Assembly: GCF_029871205.1 (NCBI RefSeq)
Contig: NZ_SSOJ01000026.1
Span: 1 to 63,831, forward strand
Source of the DNA: Pseudomonas sp. BN417
Lineage (GTDB): Bacteria > Pseudomonadota > Gammaproteobacteria > Pseudomonadales > Pseudomonadaceae
Direction: 5' to 3'
DNA length: 63,831 nt
Under the pieces are notes generated by a model. It did not search any database, was not told the origin of the DNA, and worked only from the letters and a program-made list of their open reading frames with translations. Below are positions 1-8,428 of this stretch, piece by piece. How positions within the stretch are numbered: position 1 is the first letter of the stretch; each line of letters opens with the position of its first letter. A program made the position numbers and the translations under genes.

Positions 1-64
1 AGGTCTGAAAGGCCCGTATTAGACGCTTCTATTCGGTGCTGCAACAGCTAACGCAGACATAGCC

Positions 65-209
65 AATGAATTCGCTCCTACCGGTAGGTTGTGGCTGAGC
101 TACGCGAAGCCCAACGGTGTCGGGTGGGTTCCCCTGTTGGGCTTCGTGCCTCAGCGCCAACCTACCGGCTGGACTGCGTCCTGCCTGGCGAATGAATTCA
201 CCCCTACAG
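65..209. repeat. Composite palindromic REP-type repeat at left edge
   Basis: A long inverted repeat has outer arms CCGGTAGG (81-88) and CCTACCGG (161-168) and inner arms GAAGCCCAAC (106-115) and GTTGGGCTTC (136-145). It is flanked by two copies of a GAATTC-containing motif, AATGAATTC at 65-73 and 191-199, each followed by a CCCCTAC-like end. Such intergenic palindromes are common dispersed repeats in Pseudomonas (recognition from memory). Nothing coding is visible in 1-211; an open frame over it is only a by-product of the palindrome. Confidence 0.65.
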
Positions 210-211
210 GG

Positions 212-619
212 TTAGTCACCCGCCAGTTCGCGCATTTTCTTGAGGACAGCGTTGAGGCCATTGCTGCGCGATGGCGACAACTGCCGTCCCAGGCCGAGCT
301 GGTTGAACCAGTCCGCCAGGTCGACTCTGGCCAGTTCCGTGCCATCCAGGCCGTCGACCCGGGCCAGCAGCACGGCCAGCAGGCCACGGATCAGCCGGGC
401 GTCGCTATTGGCGCGGAAGTGCCAGTGGTCGCCCTGACGTTCGCCCACCAGCCAGACCTGGCTTTCACAGCCATGCACTCGGTTGGCGTCGCTGCGCTGC
501 GCATCATCCAGGGCTTCAAGCCTTTCGCCCCACTGCATCAGCAGGCGTGCGCGCTGCTCCCAGCTACCCGCGGCGGTGAAGGCGTCCAGCGCTTCCCGGG
601 CCTTGTCCGGCAGGCTCAT
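212..619 (-). CDS. csdE: SufE-family sulfur acceptor CsdE
   Basis: The 135-residue protein is a SufE/CsdE-type sulfur acceptor. Such proteins take persulfide sulfur from a cysteine desulfurase and pass it on to Fe-S assembly or other acceptors in the cytoplasm. The acceptor cysteine is Cys51 in the motif VHGCESQVW, and the family's length and C-terminal helices (ending LKKMRELAGD) are present. The gene lies just downstream of the desulfurase gene csdA, with start and stop overlapping in an ATGA (616-619), so the two are translationally coupled. Together they form a self-contained CsdA-CsdE sulfur-transfer pair. The name csdE rather than sufE follows from this two-gene setting and the absence of other suf genes. 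Confidence 0.88.
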   Translation of the reverse strand: MSLPDKAREALDAFTAAGSWEQRARLLMQWGERLEALDDAQRSDANRVHGCESQVWLVGERQGDHWHFRANSDARLIRGLLAVLLARVDGLDGTELARVDLADWFNQLGLGRQLSPSRSNGLNAVLKKMRELAGD

Positions 620-1824
620 CGCAGCAGCTCCAGGGCCTTGTCCAGCGCGCCGAAGAAGCGCTCCAGGTCATCGCCGTCGTTGTAGAGGCCAAGGGAGACG
701 CGGATGGCGCCTTGCAGTCCGAGGCTCTGCATCAGCGGCATGGCGCAGTGATGGCCGGCGCGCACGGCGATGCCCTGCTCGGTAAGCAGGTGCGCCAGGT
801 CGGCGTTGTGCACGCCATCGACGCTGAAACTGGCCAGGGCCAGCTGGGGTTCGCCGAGCAGGCGTACGCCGTCCCGCGCGGTGAGCCCGGCCAGCAGCTT
901 GGCGTGGAGGGCCGCTTCATGGCCGGCGATGGCGGCAGCTTCGAGGCTGGCGAGGTAGTCCAGTGCGGCGCCCAGGCCGATCACCGAGGCGATGGCCGGG
1001 GTGCCGGCCTCGAAGCCGAGCGGCGCGCCGTGGAAGTCGGCCGTCTGGTAGGTGGCGGTGTGGACCATCTCGCCGCCGAACTGCCAGTGCGTAAGAAGTG
1101 CCAGGGCCTCGCTACGGCCGTAGAGCACGCCGATGCCGTCCGGGCCGTAGAGCTTGTGGCTGGAGAACGCGTAGAAGTCGCAACCCAGGGCCTGTACATC
1201 ATGGCGGCCATGCACCGCGCCCTGGGCGCCGTCGACCACGGTCAGCGCGCCCTGGGCCCTGGCCAGCGGCAGCAGCTCGGTCAGTGGCTGCCAGCGGCCG
1301 AGGACATTGGACAGCTGGCTCACGGCCAGCAGTCGGGTGCGCGGGCCGATCAACTGCCGCGCCTGTTCCAGGTCGATCTGGCCGCGATCGTCGAGCGGCA
1401 GTACCACCAGTTTCAGTTGCCTGCGCAGGGCTAGTTGCTGCCATGGCAACAGGTTGGCGTGGTGTTCCAGGGCGCTGATGACGATCTCGTCACCGGTCTG
1501 GAACAGGTGTTCCAGGCCGTAGGCCAACAGGTTGATGGCTTCGGTGGTGCCGCGGGTGAAGAGGATTTCCGCGGGGCTGGCGGCATTCAGCCAGTGCGCC
1601 GCCTGGGTGCGGCTGCCTTCGAAGGTGCGGGTGGCGCGCTCGCCAGGCAGGTGCTGGGCGCGATGCACATTGGCTGCGCCGCTGGCGTAATAGCCGAGCA
1701 GGGCATCCAGAACGGCCTGGGGTTTCTGCGAAGTGGCGGCGCTGTCGAGGTAGATCTGTCCCTCGGCCGCGAGGGCCGATAGGGCAGGGAAGTCGGAGCG
1801 CCAGGGGGAAATCAGCATAGACAT
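616..1824 (-). CDS. csdA: Cysteine desulfurase CsdA (SufS-like, class V aminotransferase fold)
   Basis: This PLP enzyme of about 402 residues converts L-cysteine to L-alanine and leaves a persulfide on its active-site cysteine. The PLP lysine is in SSHKLYGPDG (about residue 224), the His-rich cofactor region is ALEHHANLLPW, and the catalytic cysteine is in RAGHHCAMPL (about residue 360), the short-loop arrangement of group II (SufS/CsdA) desulfurases. I chose the ATG at 1824. An upstream in-frame TTG (1833) lies inside an intergenic repeat, and an ATG two codons further in (1818) is also possible. It overlaps csdE by 4 bp and follows dapD on the same strand across a palindromic repeat. Confidence 0.9.
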   Translation of the reverse strand: MSMLISPWRSDFPALSALAAEGQIYLDSAATSQKPQAVLDALLGYYASGAANVHRAQHLPGERATRTFEGSRTQAAHWLNAASPAEILFTRGTTEAINLLAYGLEHLFQTGDEIVISALEHHANLLPWQQLALRRQLKLVVLPLDDRGQIDLEQARQLIGPRTRLLAVSQLSNVLGRWQPLTELLPLARAQGALTVVDGAQGAVHGRHDVQALGCDFYAFSSHKLYGPDGIGVLYGRSEALALLTHWQFGGEMVHTATYQTADFHGAPLGFEAGTPAIASVIGLGAALDYLASLEAAAIAGHEAALHAKLLAGLTARDGVRLLGEPQLALASFSVDGVHNADLAHLLTEQGIAVRAGHHCAMPLMQSLGLQGAIRVSLGLYNDGDDLERFFGALDKALELLR

Positions 1825-1830
1825 AGGCCT

Positions 1831-1881
1831 CAAGCTGCAAGCTTCAAGCGACTCTTCTTGCAGCTTAAGGCTTGCAGCTTG
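1831..1881. repeat. Palindromic repeat, arms CAAGCTGCAAGC
   Basis: A perfect 12-bp inverted repeat, CAAGCTGCAAGC at 1831-1842 and its complement at 1870-1881, fills most of the gap between dapD and csdA. The same element, with the same flanking GGCTGCT, occurs at 8209-8275 next to the rpsB promoter, and a degenerate copy lies at 27629-27655. It is a dispersed REP-like element and may act as an mRNA hairpin between the two genes. Confidence 0.75.
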
Positions 1882-1893
1882 CGGCTGCTCCTA

Positions 1894-2928
1894 TCAGTTA
1901 TGCGCGTGCAGGGCTTCGTTGAGCTCGATCGCGGTCTTGTTGGTCTTGCACTCGACGGCGCCGTTCTGCGAGTTGCGGCGGAACAGCAGGTCGGGCTGGC
2001 CAGCCAGGTCGCGGGCCTTGAGCACTTTCACCAGCTGGTTCTTTTCGTCCAGCAGGGCGACCTTGGTGCCGGCGGTGATGTAGAGGCCGGCTTCGACGAT
2101 GTTGCGGTCGCCCAGCGGGATGCCGATGCCGGCATTGGCGCCGATCAGGCAGCCTTCGCCCACGGAGATGACGATATTGCCGCCGCCGGACAGGGTGCCC
2201 ATGGTGGAGCAGCCGCCGCCCAGGTCCGAGCCCTTGCCGACGAAGACGCCCGCGGAGACGCGGCCTTCGATCATGCCCGGGCCTTCGGTGCCGCCGTTGA
2301 AGTTGATGAAGCCTTCGTGCATCACGGTGGTGCCTTCACCCACATAGGCGCCCAGGCGCACGCGGGCGGTGTCGGCGATGCGCACGCCGGCCGGTACGAC
2401 GTAGTCGGTCATCTTCGGGAACTTGTCCACCGAGAAGACTTCCAGCAGCTCGCCTTTCAGGCGGGCTTCCAGCTGGCGCTCGGCCAGTTCGGCCAGGTCG
2501 ACGGCGCCCTGGCTGGTCCAGGCCACGTTGGGCAGCAGCGGGAAGATGCCGGTCAGGTTCAGGCCGTGGGGCTTGGCCAGGCGGTGGGAGAGCAGGTGCA
2601 GCTTGAGGTAGGCCTCGGGGGTGGAGGTCAGGGCGGCATCTTCGGCCAGCAGGGTGGCGACCAGCGGCTTCTGGCTCTCGGCCAGGCGGGTCAGCAGGGC
2701 GGCCTGGGCGCTGTCGATGTCTTTCAGGGCGCTGGCCAGTTCGGCGGCCTGGGCCTTGCTCAGGGCGATGGCCTGGTTGCCGGCGCTGTAGCCGAGAACG
2801 GGGGCGACGGCGGCGACCAGTTGCTCGGAGGGCTTGAGCAGGGGCTGGGCGTAGAAGACTTCGAGCCAGTTGCCCTGGCGGTTCTGGGTGCCGACGCCGA
2901 AGGCGATGCTGAAGAGTGCGTTGGACAT
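1894..2928 (-). CDS. dapD: Tetrahydrodipicolinate N-succinyltransferase DapD
   Basis: The enzyme transfers succinyl from succinyl-CoA to tetrahydrodipicolinate, a committed step in the succinylase branch of meso-diaminopimelate and lysine synthesis. The 344-residue length matches my memory of the Pseudomonas enzyme. The C-terminal half is a left-handed parallel beta-helix with hexapeptide-type repeats (VRLGAYVGEGTTVMHEGFIN, then the GGGCSTMGTLSGGGNIVISV region). The start is the ATG at 2928 because GAGGA lies just upstream on the minus strand; the open frame extends 21 codons further without a better start. The transaminase gene dapC for the next reaction lies upstream on the same strand, with the ArsC-like gene between them. 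Confidence 0.95.
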   Translation of the reverse strand: MSNALFSIAFGVGTQNRQGNWLEVFYAQPLLKPSEQLVAAVAPVLGYSAGNQAIALSKAQAAELASALKDIDSAQAALLTRLAESQKPLVATLLAEDAALTSTPEAYLKLHLLSHRLAKPHGLNLTGIFPLLPNVAWTSQGAVDLAELAERQLEARLKGELLEVFSVDKFPKMTDYVVPAGVRIADTARVRLGAYVGEGTTVMHEGFINFNGGTEGPGMIEGRVSAGVFVGKGSDLGGGCSTMGTLSGGGNIVISVGEGCLIGANAGIGIPLGDRNIVEAGLYITAGTKVALLDEKNQLVKVLKARDLAGQPDLLFRRNSQNGAVECKTNKTAIELNEALHAHN

Positions 2929-2957
2929 GGGGATTCCTCTTGCTGAAGGGTGTTGGT

Positions 2958-2994
2958 CAGGTGCCGCGCGTCGGGACCGGAAGGCGCGCACCTG
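2958..2994 (-). other. Intercistronic stem-loop between the ArsC-like gene and dapD
   Basis: Arms CAGGTGC (2958-2964) and GCACCTG (2988-2994) extend inward through GC-rich CGCG/GCGC pairs. There is no T-run on either side, so a rho-independent terminator is unlikely. It could stabilise or separate the mRNAs of the two minus-strand genes. Confidence 0.45.
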
Positions 2995-3008
2995 GTCGTT
3001 GATCGGGA

Positions 3009-3356
3009 TTACTTGAGCGCCAATGCGTAGGCGTCGGGCTTGAAACCGACCAGGGTGCGGCCACCCAGGTCCAGCACCGGACGCTTGATCATCAAGGGCT
3101 GGGCCAGCATCAGGGCGATGGCCTTGTCCTTGTCGAGATCAGCCTTCTGCGCATCGCCCAGCTTGCGGAAGGTGGTGCCGGCACGGTTCAGGACGGTTTC
3201 CCAGCCGTGCTCGGCGCACCATTTCTCCAGGCTGACGCGGTCGATGGCCGACGCCTTGTAGTCATGGAAGCTGTAGCTCACGCCCTGCTCCTCGAGCCAG
3301 GTGCGGGCCTTCTTCATGGTGTCGCAAGCCTTGATGCCGTAGAGGGTGATGCTCAT
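3009..3356 (-). CDS. ArsC/Spx-family (YffB-like) thioredoxin-fold protein
   Basis: This 115-residue protein belongs to the ArsC/Spx thioredoxin-fold family and most resembles the YffB branch. The N-terminus MSITLYGIKACDTMKKAR carries one cysteine (Cys10) where arsenate reductases have their catalytic cysteine, and the C-terminal part contains the family signature around LMIKRPVLDLGG. True arsenate reduction is not implied: no ars genes are near and YffB-type proteins have no settled function. The start at 3356 is preceded by an AAGGA-like site. It sits between dapC and dapD on the same strand, so it is probably co-transcribed with the lysine-pathway genes. Confidence 0.8.
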   Translation of the reverse strand: MSITLYGIKACDTMKKARTWLEEQGVSYSFHDYKASAIDRVSLEKWCAEHGWETVLNRAGTTFRKLGDAQKADLDKDKAIALMLAQPLMIKRPVLDLGGRTLVGFKPDAYALALK

Positions 3357-3375
3357 CTTCGCTGTCCTTTGGAAT

Positions 3376-4572
3376 TCACAGGCCTTTGACGAAGGCGCGG
3401 ATACGTTCGCCAGCTTCGACGCATTCAGCCAGCGGGGCCACCAGGGCCATGCGCACGCGGCCGGCGCCGGGGTTGAAACCGTCGACGGCGCGCGACAGGT
3501 AGGAGCCGGGAACCACGGTGACGTGTTCGCGGGCGAACAGCTCGCGGGTGAAGGTTTCATCGTCCACCGGGGTCTTCGGCCAGAGGTAGAAGCCGCCATC
3601 CGGGCGCTGCACGTCCAGCACGTCGCCAAGGATATCCAGCATGGCGTCGAATTTCTCGCGATACAGCGCGCGGTTGGCGCGCACATGGACCTCGTCGTTC
3701 CAGGCGGCGACGCTGGCCAGCTGGGTCTGCACCGGCATGGCGCAGCCGTGGTAGGTACGGTACAGCAGGAAGGATTTCAGGATCGCGGCGTCGCCGGCGA
3801 CGAAGCCGGAGCGCAGGCCCGGCAGGTTGGAGCGCTTGGACAGGCTGTGGAAGACCACGCAGCGGGCGAAGTCGGAGCGGCCCAGCTCAGCGCAGGCGGT
3901 CAGCAGGCCTGCGGGAGGGTTCTGTTCGTCGAAGTAGAGTTCGCTGTAGCACTCGTCGGCAGCGATCACGAAATCGTGCTCATCGGCCAGGGCGATCAGC
4001 TTCTTCAGGGTGTCCAGCGGGATCAGCGCGCCGGTGGGGTTGCCCGGCGAGCAGAGGAAGAGGACCTGGCAACGCTGCCAGACCTCGGCCGGCACGGCAT
4101 CGAAATCCGGGTTGAAGCCGTTCTCCGCCAGGCAGGGCAGGTAGTGCGGCTCGGCGCCGGCCAGCAGGGCCGCACCTTCGTAGATCTGATAGAAGGGATT
4201 GGGGCTGACCACCAGGCCGTTATCGGCACGGTTGACCACGGCCTGGGTGAAGGCGAACAGCGCCTCACGGGTACCGTTCACCGGCAGTACGTTACGGGCG
4301 GCGTCGAGCCAGCCGGCCGGCACCTTGAAGCGGCGCTCGCACCAGTGGGCAATGGCTTCGCGCAGGGCCGGGATGCCGAGGGTGGTGGGGTAGACAGCCA
4401 ACTGTTCGAGATTGGCCGCCAGGGCCTCGGCGACGAAGGCCGGGGAGCGGTGCTTGGGCTCGCCGATGGACAGGGCGATGGCCTTCTTCTCCGTCGGTGG
4501 CTGGGCGCCGGCCAGCAGGGCGCGGAGTTTCTCGAAGGGGTAGGGCTGCAGGTGGTTCAGGGCTTCGTTCAT
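3376..4572 (-). CDS. dapC: Succinyldiaminopimelate transaminase DapC
   Basis: This fold-type I PLP aminotransferase of 398 residues is assigned to conversion of N-succinyl-2-amino-6-ketopimelate to N-succinyl-LL-diaminopimelate with glutamate as amino donor. Visible motifs are the substrate/cofactor segment SPNPFYQIYEGA, the CSPGNPTGA loop, the aspartate in AADECYSELYF, and the PLP lysine in HSLSKRSNLPGLRSGF. The closeness of dapD supports the DAP role over a generic class I aminotransferase. It is followed, on the same strand, by the ArsC-like gene 19 bp away. A palindromic repeat separates it from the upstream glnD. Confidence 0.9.
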   Translation of the reverse strand: MNEALNHLQPYPFEKLRALLAGAQPPTEKKAIALSIGEPKHRSPAFVAEALAANLEQLAVYPTTLGIPALREAIAHWCERRFKVPAGWLDAARNVLPVNGTREALFAFTQAVVNRADNGLVVSPNPFYQIYEGAALLAGAEPHYLPCLAENGFNPDFDAVPAEVWQRCQVLFLCSPGNPTGALIPLDTLKKLIALADEHDFVIAADECYSELYFDEQNPPAGLLTACAELGRSDFARCVVFHSLSKRSNLPGLRSGFVAGDAAILKSFLLYRTYHGCAMPVQTQLASVAAWNDEVHVRANRALYREKFDAMLDILGDVLDVQRPDGGFYLWPKTPVDDETFTRELFAREHVTVVPGSYLSRAVDGFNPGAGRVRMALVAPLAECVEAGERIRAFVKGL

Positions 4573-4609
4573 GGTTGTAGGGCGTCAACAGGGAGGTCGT
4601 GGGTGAAAC

Positions 4610-4640
4610 GGTGCAATCCGGCCTGCGGCCTTATTGCACC
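4610..4640. repeat. Short palindromic repeat between glnD and dapC
   Basis: GGTGCAAT (4610-4617) pairs with ATTGCACC (4633-4640), with an inner GGCCTGCGGCC core, followed by CTACGGG. It resembles a family of Pseudomonas palindromes beginning GTAGGGTGCAAT. It may also end glnD transcription, although no T-run follows on the minus strand. Confidence 0.55.
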
Positions 4641-4648
4641 CTACGGGT

Positions 4649-7351
4649 TCAGATGCTTATCCGGGTCGGGTCCAGGCCCTGTCCGTTGGCCTGGGACAGC
4701 TGGGAGACTATGGCCTCCTGCAGCCTTTGGCAGAGCTCGGGGTCGGACAGCGGCTGGTTGTTGGCGTCGGTGACGAAGAATACGTCTTCCACGCGCTCGC
4801 CCAGGGTGGCGATCTTGGCGTTCTGCAGCGACAGGTCGAACTCCAGGAAGATGCGTCCGATGCGCGCCAGCAGGCCGGGGCGGTCGGGGGCGATCAGTTC
4901 CAGGATGGTTACCGGGCGCTGGGCGTCGTTGGAGATGGTCACCTGGGGCGGGAAGGCGAAGTGCTTGAGCTGGCGCGGCACCCGGCGCTGGATGATCGCC
5001 GGGTACTCGTCCGGATTCTTCAGGGCGTCGATCAGGCCTTCGCGGATCTCGCGGATACGCGCCGGGTTCTCGCCGATCCGCCCGCCGTCGGCGTCGAGCA
5101 CGATGTAGGTGTCGAGGGTGAACTGGCTGGTGGAGGTGATGATCCGCGCGTCGTGGATGTTCAGGTTGAGCTGGCTCATGGCCGCCACCGTCACGGCGAA
5201 GAAGTCGTGCTGGTCCGGGGCGTAGATGAAGATCTGGGTGGCGCCCTCGAACTCGCGCTGGGCGGTTTCCTTGATCAGCACCAGCGGGTCGTTGCCGGCC
5301 GGGTGCTGGAGGATGGCCTCGGTGTGCCAGGCCACGTCGTTGGCGGTGTGGCGCAGGAAGTAGTCGTCGCCCAGCTGCGACCAGAGCTGCTCGGCATCGT
5401 CCTGGTCGATGCCGTTGCGCACCAGGATGTCGATGGCGGCGGACTGGGTCTGGCGGATCTGCTCTTCGCGGTCCAGCGGGTTTTCCAGGCCGCGGCGCAG
5501 GGCGCGCTTGGTCTCGGTGTAGAGCTGGCGCAGCAGGCTGGCGCGCCAGGAGTTCCACAGGCTCGGGTTGGTGGCGTTGATATCGGCCACGGTGAGCACG
5601 TAGAGGTAGTCCAGGCGGGTCTGGTCGCCCACCAGGCGGGCGAAGTCGAAGATCACCTGCGGGTCGGAGAGGTCCTTGCGCTGGGCGGTGGTGGACATCA
5701 CCAGGTGGTGCTGCACCAGCCAGGCTACCAGGCGCGAATCCCACACCGGCAACTGGTGGCGCGCGCAGAAGGCTTCGGCATCCACCGCACCCAGTTCCGA
5801 GTGGTCGCCGCCACGTCCCTTGCCGATGTCGTGGTAGAGACCGGCGATATAGATCAGCTCGGGTTTGGGCAGCTTGTCGATGAGCTTGCTGGCCAGGGGG
5901 AATTTCTCCGCCAACTCGGGCCACTTCAGCTTGCGCAGGTGCTTGATCAGGTTGAGGGTGTGGGCGTCCACCGTATAGATGTGGAACAGGTCGTGCTGCA
6001 TCTGCCCGATGATCTGGCCGAACTCCGGCAGATACAGGCCGAGGATGCCGTAGCGGTTCATCCGCCGCAGGTTGCGGTGGATGCCCTGGCTCGACTTGAA
6101 CAGCTCGATGAACAGGCTGGTGTTGCGGATGTCCTTGCGGAAGTCGTCGTCGATCAGGTGGCGGCTGTCGCTCAGCAGGCGGATGGTGTCCGCGCGCACG
6201 CCCTTGATCTCCGGGTGCTGGGCCATCAGCACGAAGATTTCCAGCAGGGCGAAGGGGGTGCGCTTGAAGACGTTGGGGTGGGTCACTTCGATGTAGCCGT
6301 CGCGCAGCTGGAAGCGGCTGTTCAGCGGTTGCGCCTGGCCGGTTTCGCCGGCGCGCAGGATGACTTCCTCGAAATGCTGGTTGATCAGGTCGCTGAGTTC
6401 GGAGACGCCCATCACCACCCGGTAGTACTTCTGCATGAAGCGCTCGATGCCGAGCTTGCCGTCACCGTCCTCGAAGCCGAGTAGGCTGGCGATCTTGCGC
6501 TGGTGGTCGAACAGCAGGCGGTCTTCGGCGCGGCCGGCGAGCATGTGCAGGGCGTAGCGCACCTTCCAGAGGAACTCCTGGCTGGAGGCCAGCATGCTGC
6601 ACTCGCTTTCCACCAGGAAACCCTGCTGCACCAGGCCATGCAGGTTGAGGCTGCCGAATTGGCGGCGGGCGACCCATAGGATGGTCTGGATATCGCGCAG
6701 GCCGCCTGGCGAGCCCTTCACGTTGGGCTCCAGGTTGTATTCGGTGTCGTTGTACTTGGCGTGTCGGGCCTTCTGTTCCTGGCGCTTGGCGAGGAAGAAG
6801 TGCTTGCTCGGCCACATCTGTTCCGGGCTGGTGACCGCGAGCATGCGCTGGCGCAGGTGCTCGGGGCCGGCGATGGTCCGGCTTTCCATCAGGTTGGTGA
6901 CCACCGTCAGGTCGGCGCGGGCCTCGTCGGCGCATTCGGCGACCGAGCGCACGCTCTGGCCGACTTCCAGGCCGATGTCCCAGAGCAGGGTGAGAAAGCC
7001 CTCGATGGGCTCGCGGAAGACTTCGTGGTCGGCGCTGTCCAGCAGGATCAGCAGGTCGATATCGGAGTAGGGGTGCAACTCGCCGCGGCCATAGCCGCCC
7101 ACCGCCAGCAGGGCGATGTCGGCGTCGTCGCTCCAGCCGAAGCGTTCCCAGGCCGCCCGCAGGATCTGGTCGACGAACCAGGCGCGGTCTTCCACCAGGC
7201 GACGGATGTCGCGGCCGTTGGCGAAACGGTTGTCGAGCACCTCGCGGGCCTGGCGTATGGCTTTCTTGAAGGCAGCGATGGGGCTGGACTTCAAGGCCAG
7301 TTCCGCCTGGAACTGCCCGCGGTCGAACAACTCGGGATCCACCTGCGGCAT
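4649..7351 (-). CDS. glnD: Bifunctional [protein-PII] uridylyltransferase/uridylyl-removing enzyme GlnD
   Basis: GlnD senses glutamine and adds or removes UMP on PII proteins (GlnB/GlnK), which sets the state of NtrB/NtrC and glutamine synthetase. The 900-residue protein has the family layout. An N-terminal nucleotidyltransferase domain carries [20 protein letters not shown] (about residues 85-104, metal-binding Asp97 and Asp99). A central HD hydrolase domain contains [18 protein letters not shown], and two C-terminal ACT domains include [20 protein letters not shown] and [18 protein letters not shown]. The start codon is 29 bp from the divergently ending map gene on the same strand. Nothing is truncated. 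Confidence 0.96.
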   Translation of the reverse strand: MPQVDPELFDRGQFQAELALKSSPIAAFKKAIRQAREVLDNRFANGRDIRRLVEDRAWFVDQILRAAWERFGWSDDADIALLAVGGYGRGELHPYSDIDLLILLDSADHEVFREPIEGFLTLLWDIGLEVGQSVRSVAECADEARADLTVVTNLMESRTIAGPEHLRQRMLAVTSPEQMWPSKHFFLAKRQEQKARHAKYNDTEYNLEPNVKGSPGGLRDIQTILWVARRQFGSLNLHGLVQQGFLVESECSMLASSQEFLWKVRYALHMLAGRAEDRLLFDHQRKIASLLGFEDGDGKLGIERFMQKYYRVVMGVSELSDLINQHFEEVILRAGETGQAQPLNSRFQLRDGYIEVTHPNVFKRTPFALLEIFVLMAQHPEIKGVRADTIRLLSDSRHLIDDDFRKDIRNTSLFIELFKSSQGIHRNLRRMNRYGILGLYLPEFGQIIGQMQHDLFHIYTVDAHTLNLIKHLRKLKWPELAEKFPLASKLIDKLPKPELIYIAGLYHDIGKGRGGDHSELGAVDAEAFCARHQLPVWDSRLVAWLVQHHLVMSTTAQRKDLSDPQVIFDFARLVGDQTRLDYLYVLTVADINATNPSLWNSWRASLLRQLYTETKRALRRGLENPLDREEQIRQTQSAAIDILVRNGIDQDDAEQLWSQLGDDYFLRHTANDVAWHTEAILQHPAGNDPLVLIKETAQREFEGATQIFIYAPDQHDFFAVTVAAMSQLNLNIHDARIITSTSQFTLDTYIVLDADGGRIGENPARIREIREGLIDALKNPDEYPAIIQRRVPRQLKHFAFPPQVTISNDAQRPVTILELIAPDRPGLLARIGRIFLEFDLSLQNAKIATLGERVEDVFFVTDANNQPLSDPELCQRLQEAIVSQLSQANGQGLDPTRISI

Positions 7352-7380
7352 GGGGCGGCCTTCCTTATATGGGTCCGTGA

Positions 7381-8163
7381 TCAGGGCGCGGTGCGCGGCA
7401 GGGTGTCATCGCTGCGCAGGGTGAAGATTTCGTAGCCGTCGGCGGTCACCAGCACCGTGTGCTCCCACTGGGCGGAGAGCTTGCGGTCCTTGGTGATGGC
7501 GGTCCAGCCATCGCCGAGCAGGCGGGTTTCCGGGCGGCCCTGGTTGATCATCGGCTCGATGGTGAAGGTCATGCCTTCCTTGAGCTCCATGCCGGAGCCG
7601 GCACGGCCGTAGTGCAGGACCTGGGGCTCCTCGTGGAACACGGCGCCGATGCCATGGCCGCAGTATTCACGGACCACCGAGTAGCCCAGCTTCTCGGCGT
7701 GTTTCTGGATCACTTCGCCGATGTCGCCCAGGCGCGCCCCCGGCCGGACCAGCTGGATGCCCTTGTACATGCATTCCTGGGTCACGCGGCAGAGCTTGTC
7801 GGCCCATTCCGGGATCTTGCCCACGGCGAACATCTTGCTGGTGTCGCCGTGGTAGCCGTCCTTGATCACCGTCACGTCGATGTTGAGGATGTCGCCATCC
7901 TTGAGCGGCTTGTCATTGGGGATGCCATGGCAGACCACGTGGTTGATCGAGGTGCAGATCGACTTGGGGAAGCCCTTGTAATTGAGGGGCGCGGGAATGG
8001 CCTGCTGCACGTTGACGATGTAGTCGTGGCAGATGCGATCCAGTTCCTCGGTGGTCACGCCGGGTTTGACATGCTCGCCGATCATCTCCAGCACTTCGGC
8101 GGCCAGGCGGCCGGCAATGCGCATTTTCTCGATTTCGGCGGGCGTCTTGATGGTGACGGTCAT
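7381..8163 (-). CDS. map: Type I methionine aminopeptidase
   Basis: The enzyme removes the initiator methionine from nascent proteins. The 260-residue product has the pita-bread fold motifs with the metal ligands: the two Asp in [16 protein letters not shown], His in [16 protein letters not shown], Glu in [10 protein letters not shown] and the last Glu in [12 protein letters not shown] chose the ATG at 8163; the frame extends 23 codons upstream, into the palindromic repeat, which looks non-coding. It is transcribed divergently from rpsB, with which it shares a 265-bp intergenic region, an arrangement common in proteobacteria. Confidence 0.95.
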   Translation of the reverse strand: MTVTIKTPAEIEKMRIAGRLAAEVLEMIGEHVKPGVTTEELDRICHDYIVNVQQAIPAPLNYKGFPKSICTSINHVVCHGIPNDKPLKDGDILNIDVTVIKDGYHGDTSKMFAVGKIPEWADKLCRVTQECMYKGIQLVRPGARLGDIGEVIQKHAEKLGYSVVREYCGHGIGAVFHEEPQVLHYGRAGSGMELKEGMTFTIEPMINQGRPETRLLGDGWTAITKDRKLSAQWEHTVLVTADGYEIFTLRSDDTLPRTAP

Positions 8164-8208
8164 ATAGGGTCTCAGGCGCAAACGGAAAAGGCTTGATATT
8201 AACAGCTT

Positions 8209-8275
8209 CAAGCTGCAAGCCATAAGCCGCAAGCAGACGGCGGCTGATGTCCTGTTGCTTGAAGCTTGTAGCTTG
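8209..8275. repeat. Second copy of the CAAGCTGCAAGC palindrome, upstream of rpsB
   Basis: CAAGCTGCAAGC at 8209-8220 faces GCTTGTAGCTTG at 8264-8275 (one mismatch in 12). The arm and the following GGGCTGCT match the element at 1831-1881. It lies immediately upstream of the rpsB extended -10 box, so it occupies the place where the -35 region and upstream contacts would be. Confidence 0.75.
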
Positions 8276-8304
8276 GGGCTGCTTTTTATGCTATAAAACG
8301 CGCC
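8266..8304 (+). promoter_or_regulatory. Candidate rpsB promoter with extended -10
   Basis: TGCTATAAA at 8289-8297 is an extended -10 element (TG, one base, TATAAA). A -35 match is weak (TTGTAG at 8266-8271, 20 bp away), as expected where an extended -10 compensates. The start of transcription would fall near 8304, giving a leader of about 125 nt before rpsB. Inferred from sequence only. Confidence 0.55.
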
Positions 8305-8360
8305 GCTTTCAGGGCAGCTGTGCCCGGGAGCTCAAACCCACACACGTATCGACACGATAT

Positions 8361-8409
8361 CCTGGGTGCCCGAAAGGGTTGGATATTGGGATGCGTGGAG
8401 GCATAACCC
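8361..8409 (+). promoter_or_regulatory. Structured rpsB leader, likely S2 autoregulatory element
   Basis: Two alternative pairings share the same bases: CCC-GAAA-GGG (8369-8378) and GGGTT (8376-8380) with AACCC (8405-8409). The second encloses ATGC (8391-8394) and GCAT (8401-8404) around GTGGAG. Gamma-proteobacterial rpsB leaders carry a conserved structure through which ribosomal protein S2 represses rpsB-tsf, and the GATGCGTGGAGGCATAACCC segment is how I remember that element. Assignment is by resemblance. Confidence 0.5.
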
Positions 8410-8428
8410 GACTTATCGAGGAATAGAA

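Noticed and set aside
3009-3356. Arsenate reductase as a functional call
   Set aside because: Only the fold and one cysteine agree; no ars genes nearby and the sequence is closer to YffB-type proteins.
4634-6484. 616-codon plus-strand frame opposite glnD
   Set aside because: GlnD has all its domains on the minus strand; this frame is a shadow.
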